A stretch of DNA of 64,000 nucleotides from BMS3Bbin11 sp034659075. GTDB taxonomy: Bacteria; Pseudomonadota; Gammaproteobacteria; BMS3Bbin11. Under the pieces are notes generated by a model that had not been told where the DNA came from, did no database searches, and saw only the letters and a list, made by a program, of their open reading frames with translations. Shown piece after piece: positions 24,922 through 33,900 of the stretch; position 1 is the stretch's first letter; each line of letters opens with the position of its first letter. The stretch is taken from contig JAYEGM010000194.1 in assembly GCA_034659075.1 (NCBI GenBank), forward strand, positions 1-64,000. The letters are read 5' to 3'. The translations under genes were made by a program, and so were the position numbers.

Positions 24922-25131
24922 AATGTTTTCTAGTTAAATGGGCGCAGTGTGCTAGATTTACAAAAAGAACACACTTTTTCTGGCTGGTCAGTGTACTGCA
25001 TAAATGGCCTGTAATCATCGTGCAAGCCGGCAATCTTGAACTGTATCTGACAAGTATTTTCCTTGTAAGGATTACAAGGTCTTTTTTTAAATTGCCTTAA
25101 TCTGTATGGTAATATCGAAAAAGGCTGGCGC

Positions 25132-26280
25132 ATGGCCGACATTTATAGTATGAAACTTTATTGTATGATGCCAGTACAGAGAAAAATGACTGCAATTGAT
25201 ACTAAGCCTGGCTTAGCGGGAGTTTCCGTGCCTGACAAAAAATCTCTTGTGGTTATCGTTGATGACCAGAGTACTGGCAGAAAGATTCTTGCGCAGATCA
25301 TTAGAGATATCGACTCGGATATTGCTGTCAAGGTGTTTAGTTCACCGATAGATGCGCTGGAGTATGTTCTTTCCCACACTCCAGACCTGATCCTGACCGA
25401 CTACAAAATGCCGGTCATGGATGGCGTGCAATTTATCCGCGAGATCCGGGCGATCAGTGATTGCCGGGATGTTCCTGTTGTTGTTGTGACTGTCGTCGAG
25501 GACCGTTCGGTTCGTTATCAGGCGCTTGATGCCGGTGCGACTGACTTTCTGACCAGGCCGATTGACCAGTATGAGTGCCGGGCCCGCTGCAGGAACCTGC
25601 TGACACTACGGCGGCAGCAGAAAATTATCTGCGATCGGGCAAAGTGGCTGGAAGTGCAGGTTGCAAAAGGAACCCGTGAAATCAAGGCTCGCGAACGGGA
25701 AACGCTGCTGCGACTTGCGAAGGCAGGTGAGTACCGGGATGAAGGTACCGGTAATCATGTTCTGCGTATAGCGCGCTACACACGTTTGCTCGCCGAAGCC
25801 TTGCAACTGCCGCTCTGTGACTGTGAGGAATTAGAGCTGGCCGCTCCGATGCACGATATTGGCAAAGTGGGGATACCTGACAGTATTCTTTTGAAAGAAG
25901 GGCCGCTGAATGAGCAGGAAATGGACATAATGCGGGAGCATCCCGGTATTGGTCATGAAATCCTCAAGGATAGCCCGTCCCGCTATATCAGTCTGGGTGC
26001 CGAGATTGCTCTTTCTCACCATGAAAAGTACGATGGCACGGGTTACCCGAACGCCCTGAAGGGCGATGCCATTTCTCTGGCAGGACGCATCGTGGCGGTC
26101 GTCGATGTGTTTGATGCACTGACTACCCGGCGTCCCTATAAGAAAGCATGGCCCCTGGAAGATGCTGTGGACTATATACGCAATTCATCGGGCTCACACA
26201 TGGATCCAGATGTCGTTGAGGCATTCCTTGATAACCTCGAAAAGATCAGGAAAATCAAGGATGAACTCAGTGACGATTAG
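25132..26280 (+). CDS. rpfG: Response regulator with HD-GYP domain (RpfG-like c-di-GMP phosphodiesterase)
   Basis: 382 residues. The receiver domain (about 38-155) has the acidic pair VDDQ and phosphoacceptor Asp90 in LILTDYKMPVMDG. A linker helix leads to an HD-GYP domain. It has the His-Asp pair in APMHDIGKVGIPD (HD at 241-242) and HHEKYDGTGYP (296-306). This domain hydrolyses cyclic di-GMP. The sensor kinase gene rpfC lies 56 nt downstream on the same strand and rpfF beyond it. That context makes this the DSF output protein rather than a generic HD-GYP regulator. ATG 25132 has AAGG 7 nt upstream; later ATGs are possible. Confidence 0.9.
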   Translation: MADIYSMKLYCMMPVQRKMTAIDTKPGLAGVSVPDKKSLVVIVDDQSTGRKILAQIIRDIDSDIAVKVFSSPIDALEYVLSHTPDLILTDYKMPVMDGVQFIREIRAISDCRDVPVVVVTVVEDRSVRYQALDAGATDFLTRPIDQYECRARCRNLLTLRRQQKIICDRAKWLEVQVAKGTREIKARERETLLRLAKAGEYRDEGTGNHVLRIARYTRLLAEALQLPLCDCEELELAAPMHDIGKVGIPDSILLKEGPLNEQEMDIMREHPGIGHEILKDSPSRYISLGAEIALSHHEKYDGTGYPNALKGDAISLAGRIVAVVDVFDALTTRRPYKKAWPLEDAVDYIRNSSGSHMDPDVVEAFLDNLEKIRKIKDELSDD

Positions 26281-26336
26281 CTTTAGTTCCGGTGCCTGGC
26301 TGAGTGCACAGGTAAACAGCTAAAGCCACCTGCAGC

Positions 26337-28877
26337 ATGAGTAATCGATTTTACAACACGCAGGTCAGGCGCTATCTGAAGAAATTCAGTGAAGCCGAGC
26401 ACGGACCGGTGTTCAACCGTGCAACTATCGGTGTGCTCACCTCTCTATATCTGATCTCGCCCTGGTTTTCCGGCAGTGGCGAGCAACACGATCAGATACT
26501 TGCCATTGCCATCGCCTACATATCGGTTGCCATCATCTTATTGATTTCGGTCTTTATTTACCCGGCCATTTCCAGATTGCGTCGTTTAGTGGGTGTGGTG
26601 GCAGATATAGTCGCCGTCTCGCTAATCCTGTATCTTACCGGTGAAAGCGGGATGCCTCTGGTTGCCGTTTATCTCTGGGTTATAGTCGGTTACGGTTTTC
26701 GCTATGGCCTGAACTATCTTGTTTTGACCACACTCATGAGCCTGGCCTGTTTTTCACTTGTGCTGTGGTATGGCGGCCTGTGGCAGGCATCTACCAATTT
26801 CAGTATTACCATGCTGATTATGCTGACCCTGATACCGTTCTACCTGGGGCTGCTGATTAAGCGGTTGCACATGGCAATCGTGCAAGCAAGAGATGCCAGC
26901 AAGGCAAAAAGCAAATTCCTTGCCAACATGAGCCATGAGCTGCGCACACCGCTAAATGGTGTTATCGGTATGAGTGACCTGCTAAGGGATACCAGTCTGT
27001 CCCGCAAGCAGGCGGAACTGGCAAACGGCATTCAGACATCAGCAAGCATTCTGCTAGGCGTAATTGAGAACATCCTTGATTTTTCCCGTATCGAGGCGGG
27101 TAAGGTCGTCATCGAACAGGTCGAATTCGATCTGCATAGCATGGTTTCTGATACAGCCAATCTGTTTGTCTACCAGGCTCGCGCAAAAGGATTGAAGTTT
27201 TCTGCACATATCGATCCCAGTACCCCCTTTTTGCTGAGGGGTGATCCTTTTCATTTACGCCAGGTGCTTATCAATTTAATCGGCAATGCCATCAAGTTCA
27301 CATCTGAAGGCAGTATAGAGCTGCGTGTATTGCCAGTCAGTTCAGTAGGTGAAAATGTCCGACTGCGCTTTGAGATTGAAGATACCGGGGTGGGTATCGC
27401 AGAAAATGATCAGGAAACACTGTTTGAGAGCTTCCAGCAGGTTGATGTTTCAACGACGAGACGCTTCGGCGGTACCGGACTGGGTACGGCGATCGCCCGC
27501 CAGCTGATAGAGCTGATGGATGGAACTATAGGGCTGGATAGCGAGTTGGGTAAGGGAGCCTGCTTCTGGATAGAGGTCCCGCTGACTGTACAGCAGGTAA
27601 GCAGCGAGGCCCGCGAGATACAGATGGGTGATACACGGGCATTGCTGTTGGTGTCTGAGCAGGCCAGGCATAGGTTTTCCCCTTCATTTAAGCGCTGGGA
27701 TATGCTTGTGGAGACTGAGGAAACATCCGCCAGAGCTATTGCCCGCCTGATTTCTGCGAGTGAAACCGGGCGTCCGTTCAGCGTGGTGCTGATAGAGCAG
27801 TCGACACTGGATGTTGCAGCCGAGCAATTCGCCCGTGTGATACGCGCTGAGCCATTGCTGGATAGTCTGTCACTGGTGCTGTTGCAGCATCAGGATGATG
27901 CCAGTGATTTCTATTATCTCGGCGAAGGATACTCATCTGTGTTGTGCGCTGTTCCAGAAAGTCGTCTGTTATATAACGCTCTGCATGCTGCCCGTGCGGA
28001 ACATGCCGTTCCGGATAATGTCGTGTCTCTGACTGAACATTATGAGCGCCAGCTGGACGGCCAGGCCAGCAGGCTGCATATACTGATAGCAGAGGATAAC
28101 GAAACCAACCAGCAGGTATTACGCGGTATCCTTGAAGGTGTCGGGCACGAGGTCACAATTGTGAGCAACGGTGTGGCAGCAGTCGATGCTATTGAAGAAT
28201 TTGAGCCCGGCTATGATTTGATGCTGTTTGATAAGAATATGCCGGAGATGGGAGGGCTGGAAGCGATGAAGGTCTCTCGATTCATGGATCTCGAGCGACA
28301 TGTGCCGGTCATTATCCTGACCGCAGATGCGACACAGGCTGCATTAAAGCGCTGTGAAGAAGAAGGGGCAGATGCTTATCTGACTAAACCCGTAGAGACT
28401 CGTAAACTACTGGAAACCATTGCTCGTCTATCACGCAGCGATAGCAGCAGGGCAGCGCATGAATCAGTGCTTACCGGTGCCGATCAGGATCGCAGGGAGG
28501 GTATACATGATGAGCTGCTGGTTGATGAAAAAGTACTTAGTGGCCTGCTGCGGCTGGGATCAGGTATAGAGTTTTTTGACGAACTGGTGGCAAGCTTTGA
28601 ACGTGATGCTGAACAGATGCTAAAGAAAATGCGCCGTGCAGTCAGTGAACATGACTATCCTTCCTTGCAGGATGCAGCGCATGCCCTGCGCGGCAGCGCA
28701 GGTGAGTTCGGTGCCTACAAACTGGTCAAGCTATGTGAAGAGGTAAAACAGCTTAAACCGTTTGAGATGGTTGCAGAAAGGCCTGCGGCCTTAGTTAGGG
28801 AAATCCAGCAGATCCTGGACAGCAGTCAGCTGATGCTGGTCGAGTTTGCCCGTCAGCGCCGTCAGGCAAAGAGTTAG
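26337..28877 (+). CDS. rpfC: Hybrid sensor histidine kinase RpfC (DSF receptor)
   Basis: 846 residues. The N-terminus holds about five membrane helices (28-175) with short loops and a GYGFRYGLNYL segment, as in RpfC; no large periplasmic sensor domain is present. Next come HisKA with ANMSHELRTPLNG (phosphorylated His200) and HATPase with DTGVGIAEND and FGGTGLGTAIARQLIELM. A receiver follows with EDN near residue 584 and Asp near 630 in LMLFDKNMPEM. A C-terminal HPt domain has the His near 781 in AHALRGSAGEFGA. This is the four-step phosphorelay layout of Xanthomonas RpfC. A further region at ~430-560 resembles a degenerate receiver. It senses DSF and passes phosphate to RpfG. Confidence 0.9.
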   Translation: MSNRFYNTQVRRYLKKFSEAEHGPVFNRATIGVLTSLYLISPWFSGSGEQHDQILAIAIAYISVAIILLISVFIYPAISRLRRLVGVVADIVAVSLILYLTGESGMPLVAVYLWVIVGYGFRYGLNYLVLTTLMSLACFSLVLWYGGLWQASTNFSITMLIMLTLIPFYLGLLIKRLHMAIVQARDASKAKSKFLANMSHELRTPLNGVIGMSDLLRDTSLSRKQAELANGIQTSASILLGVIENILDFSRIEAGKVVIEQVEFDLHSMVSDTANLFVYQARAKGLKFSAHIDPSTPFLLRGDPFHLRQVLINLIGNAIKFTSEGSIELRVLPVSSVGENVRLRFEIEDTGVGIAENDQETLFESFQQVDVSTTRRFGGTGLGTAIARQLIELMDGTIGLDSELGKGACFWIEVPLTVQQVSSEAREIQMGDTRALLLVSEQARHRFSPSFKRWDMLVETEETSARAIARLISASETGRPFSVVLIEQSTLDVAAEQFARVIRAEPLLDSLSLVLLQHQDDASDFYYLGEGYSSVLCAVPESRLLYNALHAARAEHAVPDNVVSLTEHYERQLDGQASRLHILIAEDNETNQQVLRGILEGVGHEVTIVSNGVAAVDAIEEFEPGYDLMLFDKNMPEMGGLEAMKVSRFMDLERHVPVIILTADATQAALKRCEEEGADAYLTKPVETRKLLETIARLSRSDSSRAAHESVLTGADQDRREGIHDELLVDEKVLSGLLRLGSGIEFFDELVASFERDAEQMLKKMRRAVSEHDYPSLQDAAHALRGSAGEFGAYKLVKLCEEVKQLKPFEMVAERPAALVREIQQILDSSQLMLVEFARQRRQAKS

Positions 28878-28884
28878 CTCTCGG

Positions 28885-28914
28885 CCGGGCAATTCCTGTC
28901 ACAGAAGTGCCCGG
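28885..28914. terminator. Hairpin between rpfC and rpfF
   Basis: CCGGGCA (28885-28891) pairs with TGCCCGG (28908-28914) around a 16-nt loop, 8 nt after the rpfC stop. No T-run follows. It may be a weak bidirectional terminator between the two convergent genes. Confidence 0.35.
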
Positions 28915-28955
28915 TATGCCATGAAGCAGGCTTAGTCAGCTATTCTCTCTACATA

Positions 28956-29834
28956 TCAGGCAGTTGCTTTAAGTGTACTTTTTGCCTGTCGGGCGACTAG
29001 TCTTTCCATCATGCGTAAATCCTTGCGCTCGAGCTTAAGTGCTGCATCAACCCATATATCTACGATATCGATCAGTTCATCATAGGCTACCTGTTCAACG
29101 CGCCGTGCAGCGGCACGCAGAGCGGTTATGCCATTGCGGGAACGATTTTCCTTGCGGATATAGTCATAGACAGCGCGCTGTCCCTCACCTTTTTCAACCA
29201 GTACGTCAATCAGGCCCATCTCGTAAAATTCCTCTGCCTGATAGAGTTTACCGCTGAGGATAATTTCTTTTGCCATGCGGGCATTCAGTTTCCTCGATAA
29301 AAAGCTATAAGCACCCATGCCGGGAAACAGATTAAAGAGGATCTCAGGAAACCCCATCTTGATCCCCTTTTCTGCAATAATTACACTGCTGGATAAAGCT
29401 GCCTCCAGGCCTCCACCCAGTGCATCGCCCTGCAACAAGGTGATAGACGTCAGGTCGCGCTCAAGTTCAATATGATGGGGGTACATGGTGTCTATACATG
29501 CTTTGCCATATTCAAACAATGCACCGCGGTCGCGCTTTTCGATCAGTTCTTTGAATAATTTCAGGTCCCCACCGAGATTAAACACCTCTGATGAATTAGA
29601 ACCAAGTATCAGGTATTTAATTGCAGGGCCGCCTGGATGGTCAATGGCAGAGCGTAAATCACGGTGGAACTGTTTCAGGTCATTCAGTAATTGCCAGGTA
29701 ACACAGGGACGGGGTTTCGGATCCAGGTGATACCACATCGATTGTGATTTCTCGTCGTAGTAGGTTTTTAGCTGCGCATATTCTTCAGCAGGCATCTCAG
29801 GGGATTGTAGTACTAGTGCATTCATGGCATTCAT
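28956..29834 (-). CDS. rpfF: RpfF, DSF (diffusible signal factor) synthase
   Basis: 292 residues from ATG 29832-29834, which has AAGGAG 6 nt upstream; the longer ORF to 29990 is not needed. Crotonase fold. It makes cis-2-unsaturated fatty acid signals by dehydrating 3-hydroxyacyl-ACP and cleaving the thioester. FNLGGDL (85-91), QGDALGGGLEAALS and FPEILFNLFPGMGAYSFLS match RpfF very closely. Glu144 and Glu164 correspond to the two catalytic Glu of Xanthomonas RpfF (141, 161). The total length also matches. The gene is convergent with rpfC, whereas in Xanthomonas rpfF and rpfC are also adjacent but in their own arrangement. rpfB is not nearby. Confidence 0.9.
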   Translation of the reverse strand: MNAMNALVLQSPEMPAEEYAQLKTYYDEKSQSMWYHLDPKPRPCVTWQLLNDLKQFHRDLRSAIDHPGGPAIKYLILGSNSSEVFNLGGDLKLFKELIEKRDRGALFEYGKACIDTMYPHHIELERDLTSITLLQGDALGGGLEAALSSSVIIAEKGIKMGFPEILFNLFPGMGAYSFLSRKLNARMAKEIILSGKLYQAEEFYEMGLIDVLVEKGEGQRAVYDYIRKENRSRNGITALRAAARRVEQVAYDELIDIVDIWVDAALKLERKDLRMMERLVARQAKSTLKATA

Positions 29835-29947
29835 GGCGTACTCCTTGTGTAAGTAAAGCCTGGGTAGTTTTTTAATCTTACTGTTGCCTGTTGGACAAGC
29901 AGTTAATACTAGTGTCAATGAGAAGGTATCGTTAATGCAAGTATGAT

Positions 29948-29975
29948 TTGACAAATTGCAGCCTCTATCTGATAA
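29948..29975 (+). promoter_or_regulatory. Candidate promoter toward hemH
   Basis: TTGACA (29948-29953), 16-nt spacer, TGATAA (29970-29975). The consensus -35 is good and the -10 is fair. It would give a leader of about 280 nt before hemH. The rest of the 430-bp rpfF-hemH gap holds only a short unproven ORF (29987-30217, minus). Confidence 0.35.
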
Positions 29976-30262
29976 AGGGGAGGCTGTCAAAGGGTATATT
30001 GAAAGCGAAGAAAATATTGAAGACTGTTAGATGCTAGCCTGTATTGGGTAAATGCTTTGGTGATGATGGTTTCCGCTTCAAAGGAGCGCGAATGCAATTC
30101 GGCAGCCGGGGCGGAGCCAAAGAGCCCACAGAGCAATGGCAGCGAGATAGAGAAAACAGCTTTTATGCTTTCTTTTGATTTATACTCTATTGCGACTGTA
30201 TAGGATTGTCCAGGCACAGCGTGTAAAATCTATAGTCTTTAAAACTAACGGATACTTTACTG

Positions 30263-31366
30263 ATGAGTACTTTTGCCGGAGCTGAAGATTTTAAACACGA
30301 TAAGCAGGCCCGGATAGGCGTTATGCTGGTCAATCTGGGCACTCCGGATGACACATCGGTTAGTGCTGTGCGTCGCTACCTTGATCAGTTTCTGTCTGAT
30401 CCCCGAGTAGTAGAATTCCCCCGTTTTCTATGGTGGCTGGTGATGCATCTGTTTATTCTGCGTTTCCGGCCACGCAAGGTTGCACAGGCATATAAAACTG
30501 TCTGGCGGCCGGATGGATCTCCGTTACTTGTTTATTCACAGGCACAGTCAGATGCCTTACAGGCTGCGCTTGACGGACATTTTCCTGAACGCTACACGGT
30601 TTCTCTGGCAATGCGTTATGGTAAACCGGCGATCCATGAGGTGATGGAAAAATTTCGGCGGCAGCATTGCCGCTATCTGCTGGTCATTCCAATGTTTCCA
30701 CAGTATTCGGCAACGACCACGGCTTCAGTTTTCGATGAAGTAGCAGGTATATTGAAATCATGGCGCATGCTGCCGCAGCTGCGTATGCCCATGCATTACC
30801 ATGACAGGTCTTCATATATAGAAGCGCTGGCAATGAGCGTAGAGGCAAGCTGGCAGAAAAATGGCAGAGGGCAGCAGCTGTTAATGTCATTTCACGGCCT
30901 GCCGCAACGTTATCATCGTGCCGGTGATCCATATTATTGTGAATGCATGAAAACAGCGCGTTTACTGGCAGACCGTCTGGGGCTGGAAGGCCCTGACTGG
31001 CAAGTTGTATTTCAATCACGCTTTGGTCGTGAGCCCTGGCTGCAGCCTTACCTGGATAAAACACTCAGTAAACTGCCCGCATCTGGCGTTAAGTCTGTCG
31101 ATGTGATCTGCCCGGGTTTCGCAGCAGATTGCCTGGAGACGCTGGAAGAAGTGGCAGAGCAGAACAGAGACTTCTTTTTTAAAGCAGGTGGAGAGCGCTT
31201 TCAGTATATACCTGCACTTAATGATCAGGCAGGGCATATCAATATGCTGGTTGAAATGGTGGAAAATGAAACACGGCAATGGATGGTAGAATTGGAAAGG
31301 TATAATGATCCGGATCAGACAGAGAAAAGACTGCAACAGGCTATCAGCCAGGGTGCAGAAAACTAA
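30263..31366 (+). CDS. hemH: Ferrochelatase
   Basis: 367 residues. Inserts Fe2+ into protoporphyrin IX to form protoheme at the membrane surface. It starts the core with VMLVNLGTPDDTSVSAVRRYL; AYKTVWRPDGSPLL, the MFPQYSATTTASVFD segment and SFHGLPQRYHRAGDPY follow. The metal-site His is in the latter. The C-terminal motif CPGFAADCLETLEE contains the conserved Glu. An N-terminal extension of ~15 residues precedes the core. The stop overlaps the next ORF by one base. Confidence 0.97.
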   Translation: MSTFAGAEDFKHDKQARIGVMLVNLGTPDDTSVSAVRRYLDQFLSDPRVVEFPRFLWWLVMHLFILRFRPRKVAQAYKTVWRPDGSPLLVYSQAQSDALQAALDGHFPERYTVSLAMRYGKPAIHEVMEKFRRQHCRYLLVIPMFPQYSATTTASVFDEVAGILKSWRMLPQLRMPMHYHDRSSYIEALAMSVEASWQKNGRGQQLLMSFHGLPQRYHRAGDPYYCECMKTARLLADRLGLEGPDWQVVFQSRFGREPWLQPYLDKTLSKLPASGVKSVDVICPGFAADCLETLEEVAEQNRDFFFKAGGERFQYIPALNDQAGHINMLVEMVENETRQWMVELERYNDPDQTEKRLQQAISQGAEN

Positions 31367-31377
31367 TGAGGGAAGAT

Positions 31378-32325
31378 ATGATCAAAGCGAACCTGGTGGC
31401 AGTAGTTTTATTTTTATTATCGTTTAATGTCTTTGCCGGTACGCCAGTGCCGGATTATAAAGCCGAGAAAGTGGCTGAACATACCTATGTCATTTTCGGA
31501 CCAACAGAGAGGCCCAATCCTGAAAACCTGGGGTTTATGAACAATCCGGCAATAGTAATCGGCAGCGACAGCATCATAATCATCGACCCGGGTTCCAGCC
31601 TCGAATCCGGGCGCATGGTGTTACGGCAACTTAAAAAACTGAGCTCCAAACCCGTTTCACATGTCTTTGTTAGCCATGTACACGGTGACCACTGGCTCGG
31701 AAATCAGGCCATACGTGAGCAGTACCCGCAAGCAAAATTCTATGCCCATCCTGAGATGATCAAAAAGGCAAAGGAGTCAGAAGCTGAAGCCTGGATTAAT
31801 CTGATGAGTAAATTGACCGAAGGGGCAACGGAGGGTACACGTGCAATCATCCCTGAAAACATACTATCCGAAGGGCAGGTATTTTCAATCGCCGGGCTTA
31901 CTTTTAAGATTCACATCATGCCTGCAGTACATAGTTATACCGATGCGATGATTGAAGTGGTAGAGGATTCCGTAATGTTTACCGGTGATAATGTGACCTA
32001 TAAGCGCATTGGCAGATTTGATGATGGCACCTTTAAAGGCACGATTACGATGGCTGACAAAATAATTTCACAGGATTATAAGCACTATGTCCCGGGCCAT
32101 GGCCCGGCGGGTGACAAAGCCATCGTTGAAGATTTCAGGCGTTACGTGGTAACACTGTATGAAACTGTCGCAGCTTTGTATGAAGAAGGGCTTTCAGACT
32201 TTGAAATGAAGGAGCAGGTGGTAGCAACGCTTGCTGCTTACAAAGACTGGTCAGGTTTTGAGGAAGAAATAGGGAAACATATCAGCCTGGCAATTCTGGA
32301 GGCAGAGGAAGCGGCCTTTGAGTGA
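31378..32325 (+). CDS. Secreted MBL-fold metallo-hydrolase
   Basis: 315 residues from ATG 31378, which has GGGAAG a few bases upstream; an ATG at 31366 overlapping the hemH stop would add four residues. A Sec signal peptide (about residues 1-20, ending VFAG) sends it to the periplasm. The metallo-beta-lactamase metal motif HVHGDHW appears near residue 99, with further ligands in HSYTD, TGDNV and PGHGPAG. SoxH-like or quinoprotein-associated hydrolases share this layout. Substrate unknown. Probably cotranscribed with hemH. Confidence 0.85.
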   Translation: MIKANLVAVVLFLLSFNVFAGTPVPDYKAEKVAEHTYVIFGPTERPNPENLGFMNNPAIVIGSDSIIIIDPGSSLESGRMVLRQLKKLSSKPVSHVFVSHVHGDHWLGNQAIREQYPQAKFYAHPEMIKKAKESEAEAWINLMSKLTEGATEGTRAIIPENILSEGQVFSIAGLTFKIHIMPAVHSYTDAMIEVVEDSVMFTGDNVTYKRIGRFDDGTFKGTITMADKIISQDYKHYVPGHGPAGDKAIVEDFRRYVVTLYETVAALYEEGLSDFEMKEQVVATLAAYKDWSGFEEEIGKHISLAILEAEEAAFE

Positions 32326-32407
32326 GTTTTTGTGCTGGCGCATGGCAAATTGTTTCGACTTTAATTTGGTACGTTCTTTATTTTTTATTTCTTGAATTGA
32401 TTTTTGT

Positions 32408-32898
32408 ACCAAAAGAAAGAGCACACGCATGCTTGCCCTACGGGTTCCCTGCGATGCTCAGATAAGCTGGCGGGGTGTGAAACTCGCTGCTCAGACAACA
32501 CACCCCGAAACCTCCAGCTCATCCTGCGCTTCTTGGCAAGCCTGAACGGGACGGAAAGGCAAAGACACGAGACTAAAGACTAAGGACAAAAGAAAAGTCA
32601 AAACCGTCCTTCCGGCAGTCCTCTAGCCGGGATCCGTCTGCTTAAAGACACCCTGGATACCAGCCTACGCCGGTATGGTAATTTAAAAAGAAGGTTTTGA
32701 TTCTTCTTTTGTCTTTTGTCCCGTATCCTTAATCTTGTGTTTTTGACCTCTCACCCCCTTTTGGGTTGTCGAGCACTGGAAGGCTGGGCCGGATAAAGCG
32801 CGGTGCATGTCTGAGCGAAGCGAGTTCACCGTGCCCGGTTCAGACTGAAGCGCACAGAGCAGCCGCAGGCCAACCCTTCGGGGCGGTTTTTCTTTGGT
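32408..32898. repeat. Large imperfect inverted repeat of a proteobacterial dispersed element
   Basis: Left (32408-32545) and right (32755-32898) portions are alike when one is reversed: each begins at its outer end with ACCAAA(A)GAAA, has a positive-strand or inverted CTCGC..GCTCAGAC core, and ends near an AGCCT or CCAGCCT stretch. The left copy has a strong hairpin CGGGGTGTG/CACACCCCG (32471-32507) extended by GCTGG/CCAGC. Element sequences of this kind are common in gammaproteobacterial intergenic DNA. Between the arms lie the heptamer-phased segments (32564-32748). The whole 870-bp gap holds no supportable gene. Confidence 0.6.
32564..32748. repeat. Heptamer-phased inverted array 4
   Basis: Six contiguous words at 32564-32605 (GACACGA, GACTAAA, GACTAAG, GACAAAA, GAAAAGT, CAAAACC) face eight minus-strand words at 32693-32748. 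The minus-strand set includes GACAAAA twice, GAAGAAT, CAAAACC and GATTAAG. The inner ends of both arms share the same word order. The 87-bp middle is not in register. The array lies between convergent genes, nested inside the larger inverted repeat. Confidence 0.75.
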
Positions 32899-32922
32899 TC
32901 TGTATGAGTAATTCAAAAGACT

Positions 32923-33133
32923 AAATCCGCAGGAAGCGGATTTGAACAGTCGAAGACTGGCCCGAAGGGTGAAGGCCATAGATGGCCTGAATAAATGAAC
33001 TCGCGTATGAAGCGCGAAACCATCAGCTAAGGTCTAGCAAAAGAATAAAAAATCAGATACTCGCCCATAAAGGGCGAAAAGTTCATATCAATTCATGAAA
33101 TAGAATAAAAAAAGATCCCGCGCATGAAGCGCG
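32923..33133. repeat. Cluster of seven small hairpins, three in 57-60 bp units
   Basis: In order: AAATCCGC/GCGGATTT (32923-32943, loop AGGAA); CAGTC/GACTG (32947-32959, loop GAA); CCC/GGG (32961-32969, loop GAA); AGGCC/GGCCT (32973-32988). Then CGCGT/GCGCG (33002-33016, loop ATGAA), CGCCC/GGGCG (33062-33076, loop ATAAA) and CGCGC/GCGCG (33119-33133, loop ATGAA). The last three are each followed by a poly-A stretch with AGAATAAAAAA. Read on the minus strand these are stems followed by T-rich DNA, downstream of mlaC. Confidence 0.75.
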
Positions 33134-33194
33134 AAACCTTCGGTAGTGGACTTGCACAAGAATAAAAAAGAAGTGAACCAGCCGTGCGCCAGCA

Positions 33195-33803
33195 CTAATA
33201 AAGCGTTTCCAGCCCACCCTGTCGTGCACGTGCATTAAACATTTTGCGATAATAATTGACCGCACTGATGCCATTTGTGCTGACATCAAAGATCAGCCAT
33301 CCGCGAGGCGTACGGTGGAAAGAAAACCGGACATCAATCGGGTAGCTATTGGCAGGAAACACGCGTGCAGTGACATCAACTTCGTTTTCCTCGATTTTTC
33401 GGGGAGGCATAAAACGGACTTCCGGCATATTGCCGGCGTAACCGCCTACGATCTCTGCTAATGATGAGAAAAATGATTTGGCGAGCTTTATGGTGAAGGC
33501 CTTGCGTTGTTGCGGATCCATTTGACCGTACCAGTATCCGCCAGACCAGCGTGCCAGTGCCTGGGTATCGAATTGCGGGGCGATGCGTGCGCGAATTAAT
33601 CCAACAAGAGCCTCCTGATTGCCTGCCTGTTCACTGTTGAGGAAAGCCTGCAGGTCTTTTATGCCACGCCGGAGCACCGCATCAGGTGCCGGGCGCAGCT
33701 GTGTCTTGCCGGCACTGGATGTGGCGTAGGACGTAGACTGCTGGGCAAGGCTTATGCCGGGAAGCAGGAGCAGAGTAAGCAGGACAGGGAGAAGTTTTTT
33801 CAT
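33195..33803 (-). CDS. MlaC/Ttg2D family phospholipid-binding protein
   Basis: 202 residues with a Sec signal peptide (1-20, ending SLAQ). The mature part matches the MlaC (toluene tolerance Ttg2D) domain: LQAFLNSEQ, IAPQFDTQALARW, PQQRKAFTIKLAKSFFSSLAE, DVTARVF and the C-terminal GWLIFDVSTNGISAVNYYRKMF. MlaC carries phospholipids between the outer membrane and the MlaFEDB transporter. No other mla gene is nearby, so it is an orphan copy. Preceded by a GGAT-like site 6 nt before ATG. Confidence 0.88.
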   Translation of the reverse strand: MKKLLPVLLTLLLLPGISLAQQSTSYATSSAGKTQLRPAPDAVLRRGIKDLQAFLNSEQAGNQEALVGLIRARIAPQFDTQALARWSGGYWYGQMDPQQRKAFTIKLAKSFFSSLAEIVGGYAGNMPEVRFMPPRKIEENEVDVTARVFPANSYPIDVRFSFHRTPRGWLIFDVSTNGISAVNYYRKMFNARARQGGLETLY

Positions 33804-33900
33804 TTGTATAGATCCTTTATAGTATCGACTGAAGACAGTCTGCTAGTCTAGCTCCAATACGAAATCAGTTCACTCAAAATATTTGAATTCAGTAAAAACA

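Noticed and set aside
32683..32979. 98-codon minus-strand ORF
   Set aside because: It runs through the dispersed inverted element and the first hairpins. Such ORFs arise from this repeat in many genomes and are not real genes.
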